Assembly: GCA_018222585.1 (NCBI GenBank)
Contig: JAAFAB010000004.1
Location: 1 to 64,000, forward strand
Source of the DNA: Paracoccaceae bacterium
GTDB lineage: Bacteria > Pseudomonadota > Alphaproteobacteria > Rhodobacterales > Rhodobacteraceae
DNA length: 64,000 nt
Direction: 5' to 3'
Position numbers and translations under genes: made by a program. Within the stretch, counting starts at the first letter, position 1. Every line of letters starts with the position of its first letter. Under the pieces are notes generated by a model. The model worked only from the letters and a program-made list of their open reading frames with translations. It was not told where the DNA came from and did not search any database. Below, one piece after another: positions 12,210 to 22,024 of this stretch.

Positions 12210-13106
12210 ATGGCGGGGACTGTCCATTCGGTCTGGAGGGGCGCGGCGGGCCGCGTCGGGCAGACCGGGACGCCCGAGCGGATCTTTCCCTGGTGGAGCT
12301 TCACCAAGACGGTGATCGCGATCTGTGCCCTGCGCGCCGCAGAGCGCGGCCTGCTGGACCTGGACCTGCCCCGGGACGGGATGACGCTGCGCCAGCTGCT
12401 GCGCCACGAGGCGGGGCTGGCCGACTATGGCGCCCTGCCTGGCTACAAGGCCGATGTCGCGGCGGGCCGCCCGCCCTGGAGCCGGGCGCGCCTGCTGGCC
12501 GAACTGCCGCCGCCGCCGCACCCGCCGGGGCAGGGCTGGCGCTATTCCAACCCCGGGTACATGCTGGCGCGGGAGCGCGTCGAGGCCGCGACCGGGCGGG
12601 ACCTTGCCACGCTGGTGGCCGAGGATATCTGCGCGCCGCTCGGCCTGCGGGGCCTGCGCCTGGCGCGGGACCTGTCGGACATGGCGGCGATCCACTGGCC
12701 CGCCGGGCGGCAGTATCACCCGGGCTGGGTCTATCACGGGCTGCTGATCGGGCCGGCAGGGGCGGCGGCCGAGCTGCTGCACGGGCTGGCCATGGGCCGC
12801 CTGCTGAGCCCCGACAGCCTGGCGCAGATGCGGCAGCGTCATCCCCTCGGCGGCGCGATCCCGGGGCGGCCCTGGGAGGACACCGGCTATGGCCTGGGGC
12901 TGATGAGCGGGACGTTGCGCGGCGCGGGCCGGGTCTGGGGCCATTCCGGCGCCGGTCCCTTCAGCGTCAACGCGGTCTATCACTTCGCCGACCTCGCAGA
13001 GCCGCTGACCGTCGCCAGCTTCACCGATGGCCATGACGAGGGACGCGCGGAATGGGCGGCGGTGCGCATCGCCACGGGCGGGGGCGTTGCCCGGGGACCG
13101 GGCTGA
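12210..13106 (+). CDS. Class C beta-lactamase-like serine hydrolase
   Basis: SxxK (SFTK), YSN and HSG motifs; start may be 12147. Confidence 0.8.
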   Translation: MAGTVHSVWRGAAGRVGQTGTPERIFPWWSFTKTVIAICALRAAERGLLDLDLPRDGMTLRQLLRHEAGLADYGALPGYKADVAAGRPPWSRARLLAELPPPPHPPGQGWRYSNPGYMLARERVEAATGRDLATLVAEDICAPLGLRGLRLARDLSDMAAIHWPAGRQYHPGWVYHGLLIGPAGAAAELLHGLAMGRLLSPDSLAQMRQRHPLGGAIPGRPWEDTGYGLGLMSGTLRGAGRVWGHSGAGPFSVNAVYHFADLAEPLTVASFTDGHDEGRAEWAAVRIATGGGVARGPG

Positions 13107-13146
13107 GCTGGAGAAAGGGGCTGGCCCGGAGGCCGGGGCCGCCATG

Positions 13147-13170
13147 AAAAGGGGCGCCCGAAGGCGCCCC
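13147..13170 (-). terminator. ppiD terminator: GGGGCGCC-UUCG-GGCGCCCC followed by UUUU
   Basis: Perfect 8-bp stem with UUCG tetraloop on minus strand and T-tract, just after the ppiD stop. Confidence 0.85.
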
Positions 13171-13196
13171 GATTGCGGATCTGATCGCCGGCAAGC

Positions 13197-15050
13197 TCAG
13201 CGGAACTGGCTGTGGATGGCGTTCAGCGCTTCCTGGTCGATACGCACGTCCATGCTGCCCTGCACCTCGTCGGCATAGGCCGCGTAAAGATCCTGGGCGA
13301 GGCCGCTGGACACCTGGCCGGTGATCTGCTGGCGCAGCTGTGCGGTCTGCTCGTCACCCTCGGCGGGCGGGGTCACCGCGTCGAGCCGGGTAAGGATCAC
13401 CGCGCCGAAGGCGGAGGAGATCATCGTGGCGCCTTCCTCCATCCCGAAGACACTGGCGTTGTAGCCGGTGGCGGTGCCCAGCACGTTGCCGCCCCGGGTG
13501 ATGCCGGTCTCGGTGCGCAGCTCCAGACCCTCGGCTTCGGCGATGGCTTCAAGGCTCTCTCCGGCCTCGATGCGGGCGGTGATCGCCTCGGCGCGGGCGG
13601 TCAGGGCGGCGTCGGTCTGCTGCGCTTCCCAGTTGTTGAACACCCGGTCGCGCACCTCCTCGAAGGGCTCGGGGGCGGGGGGCACGACCTCGTCGAGGCG
13701 GAGGGCGAAGATACCGCCATCGTCGAGCTCGGCGATCTCGGGGTAATCCCCCTCGGCCACCGCGGCGGCGGCATCGTCGAAATCGGCATAGCCGGCGATG
13801 CCCTCGGAAAGACCGTCGAACCAGTCGATCGTGCCCAGCTCCATGCCGGTTTCCTCGGCCAGCTCTGCCAGCGTGGCGCCCCCGGCGAGCAGATCCTCGG
13901 CGGGCTCGGCCTGGCGCGCGACCTCGCGGCGGGCGGCATCGGCGGCCAGCTCTTCGCGGATCATCAGGCTGGCGGTGCCGTAATCGGTGTTGTTCGCCGC
14001 CAGCACCCCGTTCACCCTGAACAGCGCCGGCCCGAGGTCGGAGGGCAGCGGGCCGACGACATCGCCGCTTTCGGCGGCAAAGACGGCCTCACCCGCCGCG
14101 CCAAGCGCGGCCTGCGAGACATCGCCCCGGTCGACGTCGGTCAAGGTCAGGCCCCGGTCCTGCACCAGGGTCTCGAAGTCGGTTTCCCCGGCGTCCAGCG
14201 CGGTCTTGGCGGCCTCGGCGGCCTCCTCGCTGGCGAAGGCCAGGCGTTCGACCAGGCGCCGCTCGGGCTGCTCGAACTCGTCGATGCGGCTCTCGTAGAC
14301 CTCACGGACGCGCTCCGGGTCGATGGGCATGTCATCGACCAGCGAGTCGGGCGCCAGCACCGCGTAGGTGATGCGCTTCTTCTCGGGCGCGGTGAACTCG
14401 GCGATGTTTTCCTCATAGAAGGCGCGCAGCTCCTCCTCGGAGGGCTCGGCCAGCGGCTCGGGCAGGTTGTCCTGGTCGAGGCGCAGCAGGGTGATGTCGC
14501 GGGTTTCGGCGATGTAGTTGACCAGCGCACCGGCGTAGCTTTCCGGCATCCGGGTGGCGGCGATCACCGCAGCCTGCAGGACCGAACGGGCGGTCTCGTC
14601 GCGCAGGTCGCTTTCGAAGTCCTTCTCGGAGAGGCCGGCCTGCTGCAGGGCGAAGCTGTAGCTGTCGCGCGAGAAAGTGCCGTTCGGGCCCTGGAATGCC
14701 GGGATCTGCATGATCTGCTGGCTCAGGGTCTCATCGCCGACCGAGAGACCCAGCCGGGCGGCCTCGGCATCCAGCGCGCGGTCGCTGACCAGCTGGGCCA
14801 GCACGCCCTGGGGAATGCCGAAGCCCTCTGCTTCGGCTAGGGTCAGCGGGCGGCCCATCTGCGACTGGCCGATCTGGTTCATCTGGTTCTGAAGCTCGCG
14901 CGAATAGCTGTCGATGCGCACCGGCTTGCCCTCGACCTTGGCGACCGAGCTGACCGAGCCGGTGAAGCTGGTCGCCCCGAAGCCGCCGAGGCCCAGGATC
15001 AGCAGGGCCAGAAGAATGTAGACCAGCCCGTTGGATGCTTTGCTCGCCAT
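13197..15050 (-). CDS. ppiD: SurA_N/PpiD-like peptidylprolyl isomerase
   Basis: 617 aa; N-terminal TM (NGLVYILLALLILGLGGFG) and PpiD-like layout. Confidence 0.85.
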   Translation of the reverse strand: MASKASNGLVYILLALLILGLGGFGATSFTGSVSSVAKVEGKPVRIDSYSRELQNQMNQIGQSQMGRPLTLAEAEGFGIPQGVLAQLVSDRALDAEAARLGLSVGDETLSQQIMQIPAFQGPNGTFSRDSYSFALQQAGLSEKDFESDLRDETARSVLQAAVIAATRMPESYAGALVNYIAETRDITLLRLDQDNLPEPLAEPSEEELRAFYEENIAEFTAPEKKRITYAVLAPDSLVDDMPIDPERVREVYESRIDEFEQPERRLVERLAFASEEAAEAAKTALDAGETDFETLVQDRGLTLTDVDRGDVSQAALGAAGEAVFAAESGDVVGPLPSDLGPALFRVNGVLAANNTDYGTASLMIREELAADAARREVARQAEPAEDLLAGGATLAELAEETGMELGTIDWFDGLSEGIAGYADFDDAAAAVAEGDYPEIAELDDGGIFALRLDEVVPPAPEPFEEVRDRVFNNWEAQQTDAALTARAEAITARIEAGESLEAIAEAEGLELRTETGITRGGNVLGTATGYNASVFGMEEGATMISSAFGAVILTRLDAVTPPAEGDEQTAQLRQQITGQVSSGLAQDLYAAYADEVQGSMDVRIDQEALNAIHSQFR

Positions 15051-15188
15051 GCGGCGCCTCCGATCTTTTCGCCGCGCCAGGGGTTTGGCGGGCCATGTGG
15101 TATGCTTTGCCGGGCGCCGGACGCGCCCCGTTGCCGGTCTTGTTAAAGCCTTGCCCGGCAGGGAGCAAGACGCGCCACCGTGAGCGGG

Positions 15189-16370
15189 TCAGCGCGGCGC
15201 GCAGGTCTCGACGCGGGCCAGGAAGCTTTCGATGCCCGGCAGGTCGAGGTTGGCCACCGCGACGCGCATCTGGCGCTGCCCCGCGGCATCGCCGGCAGGG
15301 GTGAACATGGTGCCCGGCAGCATCAGGATCCCGGCCTCGCGCACCAGCTTCGGCGCCAGTTCGCCCGAGGAAATCGCGAAGGGATGGCTGAGGTAGGCGA
15401 AATAGGCGCCCGCCGAATGTAGCGTCCAGCCGGCCTGCGCCAGCCGCGCGCGCCCGGCCCAGAGCGCGCGACCCCGTGCCAGGATCTCGGCCCGCTCGCC
15501 CGCCAGCCATTGCGACAGGTTCTCCATCCCCCAGAGCGCGGCGATCTGGCCGGGCTGCGCGGGGCAGATGGCGACGCAGTCGAGGAACTTTTCGATCTCG
15601 CTGAGCAGCTTGACCGAGGCGACCACGGCGCCGGTGCGGTGCCCGGTCAGCCGGTAGGCCTTGGAGAAGGAGTAGAGATGCACCAGCACGTCGTCCCAGT
15701 CGGGATCAGTGAACAGGTCATGCGGCGCCTGCTCGGACGAGTGGAAATCGCGGTAGGTCTCGTCGAGGATCAGCGCGATGCCGCGCGCCCGGCAGAGGTC
15801 GCGGAAGGCGGTGATCAGCTCGGGCGGATATTCCACCCCCGCCGGGTTGTTGGGCGAGACCAGGGTGATCGCGCGGGTGCGCTCCGTGATCAGCGCGGCG
15901 GCCTGCTCGGGGTCGGGCAGCATGTCGGTGCCGCAGGGCAGGGGCACGGCGGCGACGCCGGACATGTCGAGCCACATCTTGTGATTGAAATACCAGGGCG
16001 TCGGCAGGATCACCTCGTCCCCCTCGGCGGCGAGGGCGAAGACGGTGGCACAGAACGCCTGGTTGCAGCCGGCGGTGATGGCGACCTGCGACGGCGCGAT
16101 CTGCCCGCCATAGGCCAGCGACCAGTCGGCGGCGATCTTCTCGCGCAGGGCGGGCAGGCCCAGCACGGGGCCGTAGAGATGGGTCTCGGGCCGCGCCATG
16201 GCCTCTTGCAGGGCGGCGATCAGGGGCGGCGGCGGCGGGGCTACCGGGGCGGCCTGGCTGACGTTGATCAGCGGACGATCGGCGGGAAAGTCGACCCCGT
16301 CCAGCCAGCGGCGGGCCTCCATCACCGGGGGCAGGAAAGTGGCGCTGGTGCGGGTCTTGGCGGCGATCAT
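15189..16370 (-). CDS. PLP-dependent aminotransferase (class I/II)
   Basis: VSPNNPAGVEYPPE, LILDETYRDF and SFSKAYRLTGHRTG motifs; start at MIAAKTRTSATFL. Confidence 0.9.
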   Translation of the reverse strand: MIAAKTRTSATFLPPVMEARRWLDGVDFPADRPLINVSQAAPVAPPPPPLIAALQEAMARPETHLYGPVLGLPALREKIAADWSLAYGGQIAPSQVAITAGCNQAFCATVFALAAEGDEVILPTPWYFNHKMWLDMSGVAAVPLPCGTDMLPDPEQAAALITERTRAITLVSPNNPAGVEYPPELITAFRDLCRARGIALILDETYRDFHSSEQAPHDLFTDPDWDDVLVHLYSFSKAYRLTGHRTGAVVASVKLLSEIEKFLDCVAICPAQPGQIAALWGMENLSQWLAGERAEILARGRALWAGRARLAQAGWTLHSAGAYFAYLSHPFAISSGELAPKLVREAGILMLPGTMFTPAGDAAGQRQMRVAVANLDLPGIESFLARVETCAPR

Positions 16371-16437
16371 CCGGGGCTCCTCGTGGCTCTGTCGCCGGAC
16401 GCTAGCAGCGGCGGCGCGCAAGGGGAAGCCCGGCCGC

Positions 16438-16878
16438 TCAGGGCGTGGCGGCGTCGAAGAGATGGCGGGCGTCGCGGATCTGGTCATGCGCCCCCGCCGC
16501 CCAGCTGACCAGCGCGGCGACCGGGGTCAGCGCCGACTCGCCAAGGGCGGTCAGCGAATATTCCACCGCCGGAGGCTTGGTCGGGAAGACCTGCCGCGCC
16601 ACCAGCCCGTCGCGCTCCAGCATCCGCAGCGACTGGGTCAGCATCCGCTTCGAGATATCGCCGACCTCGCGTTGCAGGGCGGCGAAGCGGAAGGGGCGTT
16701 GCGAGAGGGTGATCAGGATCAGCAGGCTCCACTTGTCGCCGACCCGGTCCAGCACGTTGCGCACCGGGCAGTCCTGCAATGTCCCCGCATCCTCGCTGGC
16801 CCGGCAGGAAAAGTCCGCCAGCACCGCGCGGGTGGCGGGGTCGAGGGCGACGGGGTTACCCGGACGTTCCCTTGTCAT
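16438..16878 (-). CDS. HxlR-family winged-helix transcriptional regulator
   Basis: 146 aa; [39 protein letters not shown]. Confidence 0.92.
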   Translation of the reverse strand: MTRERPGNPVALDPATRAVLADFSCRASEDAGTLQDCPVRNVLDRVGDKWSLLILITLSQRPFRFAALQREVGDISKRMLTQSLRMLERDGLVARQVFPTKPPAVEYSLTALGESALTPVAALVSWAAGAHDQIRDARHLFDAATP

Positions 16879-16942
16879 GAAAAAGTGCCTCCTTCACGGG
16901 GTGCTTCCTGCGGTCTACATCCGAGACTATATTCCATAATGA

Positions 16943-16963
16943 GACCGGCGTGAAGCGCCGGTC
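16943..16963. other. Perfect 8-bp hairpin (GACCGGCG-TGAAG-CGCCGGTC) in the hxlR/SDR divergent spacer
   Basis: Direct inverted repeat read in sequence, 20 bp before the SDR ATG. Confidence 0.7.
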
Positions 16964-16983
16964 CGCCAACATAGGAAAACGTG

Positions 16984-17844
16984 ATGAGTAAGAAGATCCT
17001 GGTAACCGGCGCCTCCGGTCAGCTTGGTGCGCTGGTGGTCGAGAGCCTGCTGGCGAAGACCGCCGTCGCCGATATCGTGGCGCTGGTGCGTCGTGAAGAG
17101 TCCGCCGCGCCGCTGCGCGACAAGGGTGTCGAAGTGCGCTTCGGGGATTACGAGGACGCTGGGTCGCTCTCTGCGGCGATGAGGGGCATCGACCGCGTCC
17201 TGCTGATCTCCAGCAGCGAGGTCGGCAAGGACCGGGCCGCCCAGCACGCGGCGGTGATCGACGCGGCAAGGGCCGAGGGGGTCGAACTGATCGCCTATAC
17301 CTCCATCCTCCACGCCGACCGCAGCCCGCTGTGGCTGGCCCAGGATCACCTGGCGACCGAGACACTGCTGGCCGCCAGTGGCCTGCCGACCGCCCTGCTG
17401 CGCAATGGCTGGTACACCGAGAACCTGACCGCCGGCCTGGCCCCGGCGCTGGAACATGGCGCGCTGATCGGCGCCAGCGGCGAGGGCCGTTACAGCCCCG
17501 CTACCCGCGCCGATTATGCCGAGGCGGCGGCGGCCGTGATGCTTTCGGACAGCCCCGTGGGTGTCTACGAACTGGCGGGGGGCGACAGCTTCTCGATGGC
17601 CGAGTTCGCCGCCGAGGTCAGCGCGGTGACGGGCAAGAATGTCGGCTATGCCGACATGCCCGAAGCGGCCCTGAAACAGGTCTACGTGGATGCCGGCCTG
17701 CCCCAGGTGGTGGCGCATATGCTGGCCGACAGCTCGGCCCATGCGGCTTCCGGCGCGCTGGAGGGCAGTGGCGCGGATCTTGAGGCGCTGATCGGGCGCA
17801 AGGCGACCGACTGGCGCCAGACCCTGCGCGCCGCATTGGGCTGA
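16984..17844 (+). CDS. NAD(P)H-binding SDR oxidoreductase (NmrA/QOR2-like)
   Basis: ILVTGASGQLGALVVESLL Rossmann motif; divergent from hxlR-type regulator. Confidence 0.88.
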   Translation: MSKKILVTGASGQLGALVVESLLAKTAVADIVALVRREESAAPLRDKGVEVRFGDYEDAGSLSAAMRGIDRVLLISSSEVGKDRAAQHAAVIDAARAEGVELIAYTSILHADRSPLWLAQDHLATETLLAASGLPTALLRNGWYTENLTAGLAPALEHGALIGASGEGRYSPATRADYAEAAAAVMLSDSPVGVYELAGGDSFSMAEFAAEVSAVTGKNVGYADMPEAALKQVYVDAGLPQVVAHMLADSSAHAASGALEGSGADLEALIGRKATDWRQTLRAALG

Positions 17845-17861
17845 GTGGGTGCCGAGGTGAA

Positions 17862-17902
17862 AACGACGAAGGGCGCCCCTTGGGGCGCCCTTTTGCGTCG
17901 TT
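17862..17902. terminator. Nested bidirectional terminator between convergent SDR and gpt
   Basis: Inner AAGGGCGCCCC-TT-GGGGCGCCCTT; outer AACGACG/CGTCGTT. Confidence 0.85.
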
Positions 17903-17912
17903 GTCCGGTCGC

Positions 17913-18437
17913 TCAGTCCTTGCCGCGATAGGGCTGGACGTATTGCAGGGCCATGTCCCAGGGGAAGAAGATCCAGGTATCCTGGCTGACCTCGGTGATG
18001 AAGGTCTGCACCTGCGGCCGGCCCTGCGGCTTGGCATAGACCGTGGCGACATGGGCCTTGGGGTAAAGCGAGCGGACCAGCTCCAGCGTCTTGCCGGTGT
18101 CGACCAGGTCGTCGATGATCAGGATGCCCTCGCCATCGCCCATGATCTCGGGGTCGGGGGACTTCAGCACCTCTGCCTCGCGCCGCTCGTCGGCCTTGCC
18201 GCCGCCCGAGTGGTAGGACTTGACCGAGATCGTGTCGACGGTGCGGATGTCCAGCTCTCGCGCGACGATCATCGCCGGGGCCATGCCGCCACGGGTGATG
18301 GCGACGACGGCCTTCCAGGTGCCGCCCTCCATGGGCCCGTGCTTGTCCAGCCGCCAGGCCAGCGCGCGCGAGTCGCGGTGGATCTGGTCCCAGGAGACGT
18401 GGAAGCCCTTTTCGTGGGGAAGGCGGTTATCGACCAT
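17913..18437 (-). CDS. gpt: Xanthine phosphoribosyltransferase
   Basis: 174 aa; [19 protein letters not shown]-binding motif. Confidence 0.93.
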   Translation of the reverse strand: MVDNRLPHEKGFHVSWDQIHRDSRALAWRLDKHGPMEGGTWKAVVAITRGGMAPAMIVARELDIRTVDTISVKSYHSGGGKADERREAEVLKSPDPEIMGDGEGILIIDDLVDTGKTLELVRSLYPKAHVATVYAKPQGRPQVQTFITEVSQDTWIFFPWDMALQYVQPYRGKD

Positions 18438-18479
18438 GACGGCGGTCCTCTTCTTGGTCGCCTAGGCGGCGGTGTCGGT

Positions 18480-19112
18480 TCAGAAGGCGGCGATCTTGAC
18501 GCCGAGGGCGGCCAGCAGACCCCCCAGGACGCGGTCGATGCGCGATTTCAGGCGGGTATAGCCCAGCCGGGCGCTCTCGAGCGAGAAAATCCGCGCCACG
18601 ATCAGGTTCCAGGTGACCTCGTTGATGAAGACCACGGCCAGGATCGCGGCGAAGAGGCCGGGACCGGCACCGGCGGGCACGAGGGTGACGAAGACCGCGC
18701 CGAAGAAGATGGCGGGCTTCGGGTTGGCCAGCTGGGTGGTCAGGCCGCGCAGCGTCAGCCGGACGAGCTGCCGCGCGGTGAGCCGGGGCAGGGTGGCGGC
18801 AGAGGCGGCGGCCCCGACGCTGAGCGGGGCATCGGCGCCGCGCCACATCTTCCAGGCCAGTCGGATCAGGTAGGCGGCGCCGGCGATCTTCAGCGCGATC
18901 AGCAGGCGCGGCGCCAGTTCGAAGAGGGTCGCCAGGCCCAGCACGGCGGCGCTTGCCCAGGCCACGGCGCCGAGCGCCACGCCGAAGGCGAAGCCCGCAC
19001 CGCGCGCCATGCCGCCCGTCATCGCCACCCGCATGGTCATCAGCACTGCAGGACCGGGCGAGATCGCGGCGACGAGATGAACGGCGAAGACGGAGAGAAG
19101 GACGGCGGACAA
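18480..19112 (-). CDS. LysE-family amino acid exporter
   Basis: 210 aa; AISPGPAVLMTMRVAMTGG. Confidence 0.9.
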   Translation of the reverse strand: MSAVLLSVFAVHLVAAISPGPAVLMTMRVAMTGGMARGAGFAFGVALGAVAWASAAVLGLATLFELAPRLLIALKIAGAAYLIRLAWKMWRGADAPLSVGAAASAATLPRLTARQLVRLTLRGLTTQLANPKPAIFFGAVFVTLVPAGAGPGLFAAILAVVFINEVTWNLIVARIFSLESARLGYTRLKSRIDRVLGGLLAALGVKIAAF

Positions 19113-19119
19113 GGCGGCG

Positions 19120-19926
19120 TCAGCTCTTGTCGATGTCCGGCGCGTCGACGGCTTTCATGCCGACGATGTGATAGCCCGAGTCGACGTGCAGGTTCTCGCC
19201 CGTGACGCCCGACGCGAGGTCGGACAGCAGATAGAGCGCGGATTTGCCCACGTCGTCGATGGTCACGTTGCGCCGCAGCGGCGAGTTCAGCTCGTTCCAC
19301 TTCAGGATATAGCGGAAGTCGCCGATTCCGCTCGCCGCCAGGGTCTTGATGGGCCCGGCAGAGATCGCGTTGACGCGGATGTTGTCCTTGCCGAGGTCCT
19401 CGGCCAGGTACTTGACCGAGGCTTCCAGCGCGGCCTTGGCGACGCCCATGACGTTGTAGTGGGGCATCACCTGCTCGGCGCCGTAGTAGGTCAGCGTCAG
19501 CATGGAGCCACCGTTCGGCATCAGCTTCTCGGCGCGCTGTGCGACGGCGGTGAAGCTGTAGACCGAGATATCCATGGTCATCTGGAAGTTGCTGCGGCTG
19601 GTGTCGATGTAGCGACCTCGCAGCTCGGACTTGTCCGAGAAACCGATGGCGTGGACGATGAAATCGATGTCGCCCAGGTCGGCCTTCACCGCCTCGAAGG
19701 CGGCGTCGATCGAGGCCTCGTCGGAGACATCGCAGTCATAGAGGTGACTGACGCCCAGTTGGTCGGCCAGCGGAATGACGCGCTTCTTGAACTGCTCACC
19801 CATGTAGGTAAAGGCCAGCTCTGCGCCTGCATCGGCGAGGGCCTTCGCGATCCCCCAGGCGATGGATTTGTCATTGGCCAGGCCCATGATCAGACCCTTC
19901 TTGCCTGCCATGAGGTTGTTCGACAT
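19120..19926 (-). CDS. fabI: Enoyl-[acyl-carrier-protein] reductase
   Basis: 268 aa; GLANDKSIAWGIAKAL; catalytic region YYGAEQVMPHYNVMGVAKAALE. Confidence 0.96.
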   Translation of the reverse strand: MSNNLMAGKKGLIMGLANDKSIAWGIAKALADAGAELAFTYMGEQFKKRVIPLADQLGVSHLYDCDVSDEASIDAAFEAVKADLGDIDFIVHAIGFSDKSELRGRYIDTSRSNFQMTMDISVYSFTAVAQRAEKLMPNGGSMLTLTYYGAEQVMPHYNVMGVAKAALEASVKYLAEDLGKDNIRVNAISAGPIKTLAASGIGDFRYILKWNELNSPLRRNVTIDDVGKSALYLLSDLASGVTGENLHVDSGYHIVGMKAVDAPDIDKS

Positions 19927-20059
19927 AGCGCGCTCTCCGCCCTGTAACTTCCGGTCAAACTCCCTTAAGCGATAGGTCAGGGCGCTTCAAGCCTGCCCGG
20001 GCCCGAAGGGCCGGGAGAGCTGGCAAGCGAGACCCGCAAGACGCAGGAGGAGACTGCTC

Positions 20060-20665
20060 ATGTCGGATCGTGACGGGATTTTCGCCGGGGACGACCCTTT
20101 CGCAATCGCCCGGGCCTGGCTGGCCGAGGCCGAGTCCGCCGAGGTCAACGACCCGAACGCCATCGCCCTGTCGACCGTGGATGAAACCGGACTGCCGAAT
20201 GCGCGGATGGTGCTGCTGAAGGACATCCTGAAGGACGGTTTCGTATTTTACACGAATTATGAAAGTCAGAAGGCCAAAGAGCTTGACCTAAGCGGCAAGG
20301 CAGCTTTTGTCATGCACTGGAAATCACTGCGGAGGCAGATTCGGGTTCGGGGCCAGGTGACACGTTTCGACGGTCCCGAAGCGGATGCCTACTACGAATC
20401 GAGATCGCTGAAGTCCCGGCTGGGTGCCTGGGCCTCGGCGCAGTCTCGACCGCTGGCCTCCCGGGGCGTTCTCATGGCCGAGGTGGCACGCGTCACCGCG
20501 AAGCATGGGACCCATCCGAAGCGGCCTCCGTTCTGGGGCGGGTACAGGATCGACCCGACGGAGATCGAATTCTGGGCGGACGGTGCGTTTCGCCTGCACG
20601 ACCGTTTCCGTTGGACACGCGCGGATATGACGTCGAATTGGGACATCCAGCGGTTGAATCCCTGA
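20060..20665 (+). CDS. pdxH: Pyridoxamine 5'-phosphate oxidase
   Basis: 201 aa; C-terminal [10 protein letters not shown]...W.IQRLNP signature. Confidence 0.96.
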   Translation: MSDRDGIFAGDDPFAIARAWLAEAESAEVNDPNAIALSTVDETGLPNARMVLLKDILKDGFVFYTNYESQKAKELDLSGKAAFVMHWKSLRRQIRVRGQVTRFDGPEADAYYESRSLKSRLGAWASAQSRPLASRGVLMAEVARVTAKHGTHPKRPPFWGGYRIDPTEIEFWADGAFRLHDRFRWTRADMTSNWDIQRLNP

Positions 20666-20799
20666 TTACCGGCCGTTCAACGGCCAGAAAGCGCGTTTGG
20701 CGGGTTGCCGTTCGTACGCGAATGTTGTTGATAAAAAAAGTGGGGGTTTCCCGCGCCGGGATTGGGGACAGGCGCGGGGGATGCAATGCGGGGTGTGAA

Positions 20800-21324
20800 G
20801 TGAATAATCATGACGATACCACCCGGAAGCTGGAGGGCCGCGTGAAGTGGTTCGATCCGGCGCGAGGGTTCGGCTTTGTCGTGGCCGAGGAGGGAGGGCC
20901 GGACATTCTGCTGCACGCCAACGTGCTGCGGAATTTCGGTCAGAGTTCCGTTGCAGACGGCGCGCTGGTGGACATCATGGTCCAGCGGACTCAGCGGGGC
21001 GTGCAGGCGATCGAGGTGCTGTCGATCACGCCGCCCGAAGGTGCGGGCACGGCGGTGCTGGAGGATTTCCGGTCTCTCGACCCGGCCGAAATCCAGGCGA
21101 TGCCGATGGAGCCGGCGCGGGTGAAGTGGTTCGACAAGCTGAAGGGGTTCGGCTTCGCCAATGTCTTCGGCCGCGACGAAGACGTCTTCATCCATGTCGA
21201 GGTGCTGCGCGCCTCGGGCCTGGCGGACCTGGCTCCGGGCGAAGCCGTCGCCCTGCGGGTGATCGACGGCAAGCGGGGCCGCATGGCCACCGAGATCTGT
21301 GCCTGGGAGGCGGCGGCCCGTTAG
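20800..21324 (+). CDS. Tandem two-domain cold-shock protein
   Basis: Two CSDs (EGRVKWFDPARGFGFV and PARVKWFDKLKGFGFANV); GTG start inferred. Confidence 0.85.
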   Translation: MNNHDDTTRKLEGRVKWFDPARGFGFVVAEEGGPDILLHANVLRNFGQSSVADGALVDIMVQRTQRGVQAIEVLSITPPEGAGTAVLEDFRSLDPAEIQAMPMEPARVKWFDKLKGFGFANVFGRDEDVFIHVEVLRASGLADLAPGEAVALRVIDGKRGRMATEICAWEAAAR

Positions 21325-21340
21325 GCCGCCGGAAGTTGTC

Positions 21341-21808
21341 ATGCGTCGCTCTTTCCTGTCTCTTGCCCTGCTGGCCTTTCTGACGCCCTCGGGTCTTCTG
21401 GCCGCCTGCCGCGCCGACCGGGTCGAGGTGCTGACCGACAGTGGCCTGCAGGCGTTCCGGGTCGAGATCGCCGACGACCCGGCCGAGCAGCAGCGCGGCC
21501 TGATGTACCGCGAGAGCATGGCCCTGTCGCAGGGGATGCTGTTTGTCTACGACAGCCCGCGGTCGCTGTCCTTCTGGATGCGCAATACCCTCATCCCGCT
21601 CGACATCCTGTTCTTCGACGAGACCGGCACGCTGGTCACGGTGCAGCCGATGGCGACGCCGCTGGACGAGACGCCCCTGCCTGGCGGGGTCAGCCAGTTC
21701 GTGCTCGAGATCAACGGTGGTCTGGCGGCCCGGATGGGCATCACCGAGGGCAGCCGTCTGCGTCACCCTGCGGTCGACCAGGCTGTTGCCGCCGCCCCCT
21801 GCGAGTGA
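21341..21808 (+). CDS. DUF192-domain exported protein
   Basis: Signal peptide; QQRGLMYRESMALSQGMLFVYD...FWMRNTLIPLDILF. Confidence 0.93.
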   Translation: MRRSFLSLALLAFLTPSGLLAACRADRVEVLTDSGLQAFRVEIADDPAEQQRGLMYRESMALSQGMLFVYDSPRSLSFWMRNTLIPLDILFFDETGTLVTVQPMATPLDETPLPGGVSQFVLEINGGLAARMGITEGSRLRHPAVDQAVAAAPCE

Positions 21809-21809
21809 T

Positions 21810-21836
21810 CCCGATTCAGTCCAATCGGGGCCTTTT
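21810..21836 (+). terminator. Rho-independent terminator (CCCGATT-CAGTCC-AATCGGG...TTTT)
   Basis: Inverted repeat plus T-tract directly after DUF192 stop. Confidence 0.75.
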
Positions 21837-21872
21837 CAACCGGGTTCCGACAGGCTAGAGAGGCGCACGGTC

Positions 21873-21949
21873 CGGGGCGTAGCGCAGTCTGGTAGCGCAC
21901 CTGTTTTGGGTACAGGGGGTCGTGAGTTCGAATCTCGCCGCCCCGACCA
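21873..21949 (+). tRNA. tRNA-Pro(TGG)
   Basis: 77 nt cloverleaf; anticodon stem CCTGT/ACAGG with loop TTTGGGT; T-loop GTTCGAATC; encoded CCA. Confidence 0.95.
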
Positions 21950-22024
21950 CACCATCACTGACTTGCAAGGCGCTTCCGTTGAAACGGATTGGCTCGCTGA
22001 AACGGTCGTGAGACAAGTCGTTCT

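Noticed and set aside
20671-20685. GGCCGTTCAACGGCC dyad after pdxH as terminator
   Set aside because: Short stem without a U-tract; insufficient support
21925-21949. Duplicate of the tRNA-Pro 3' end as an attR
   Set aside because: No second copy noticed by eye in this window; an exact string search is needed, and the repeat may lie outside or have decayed
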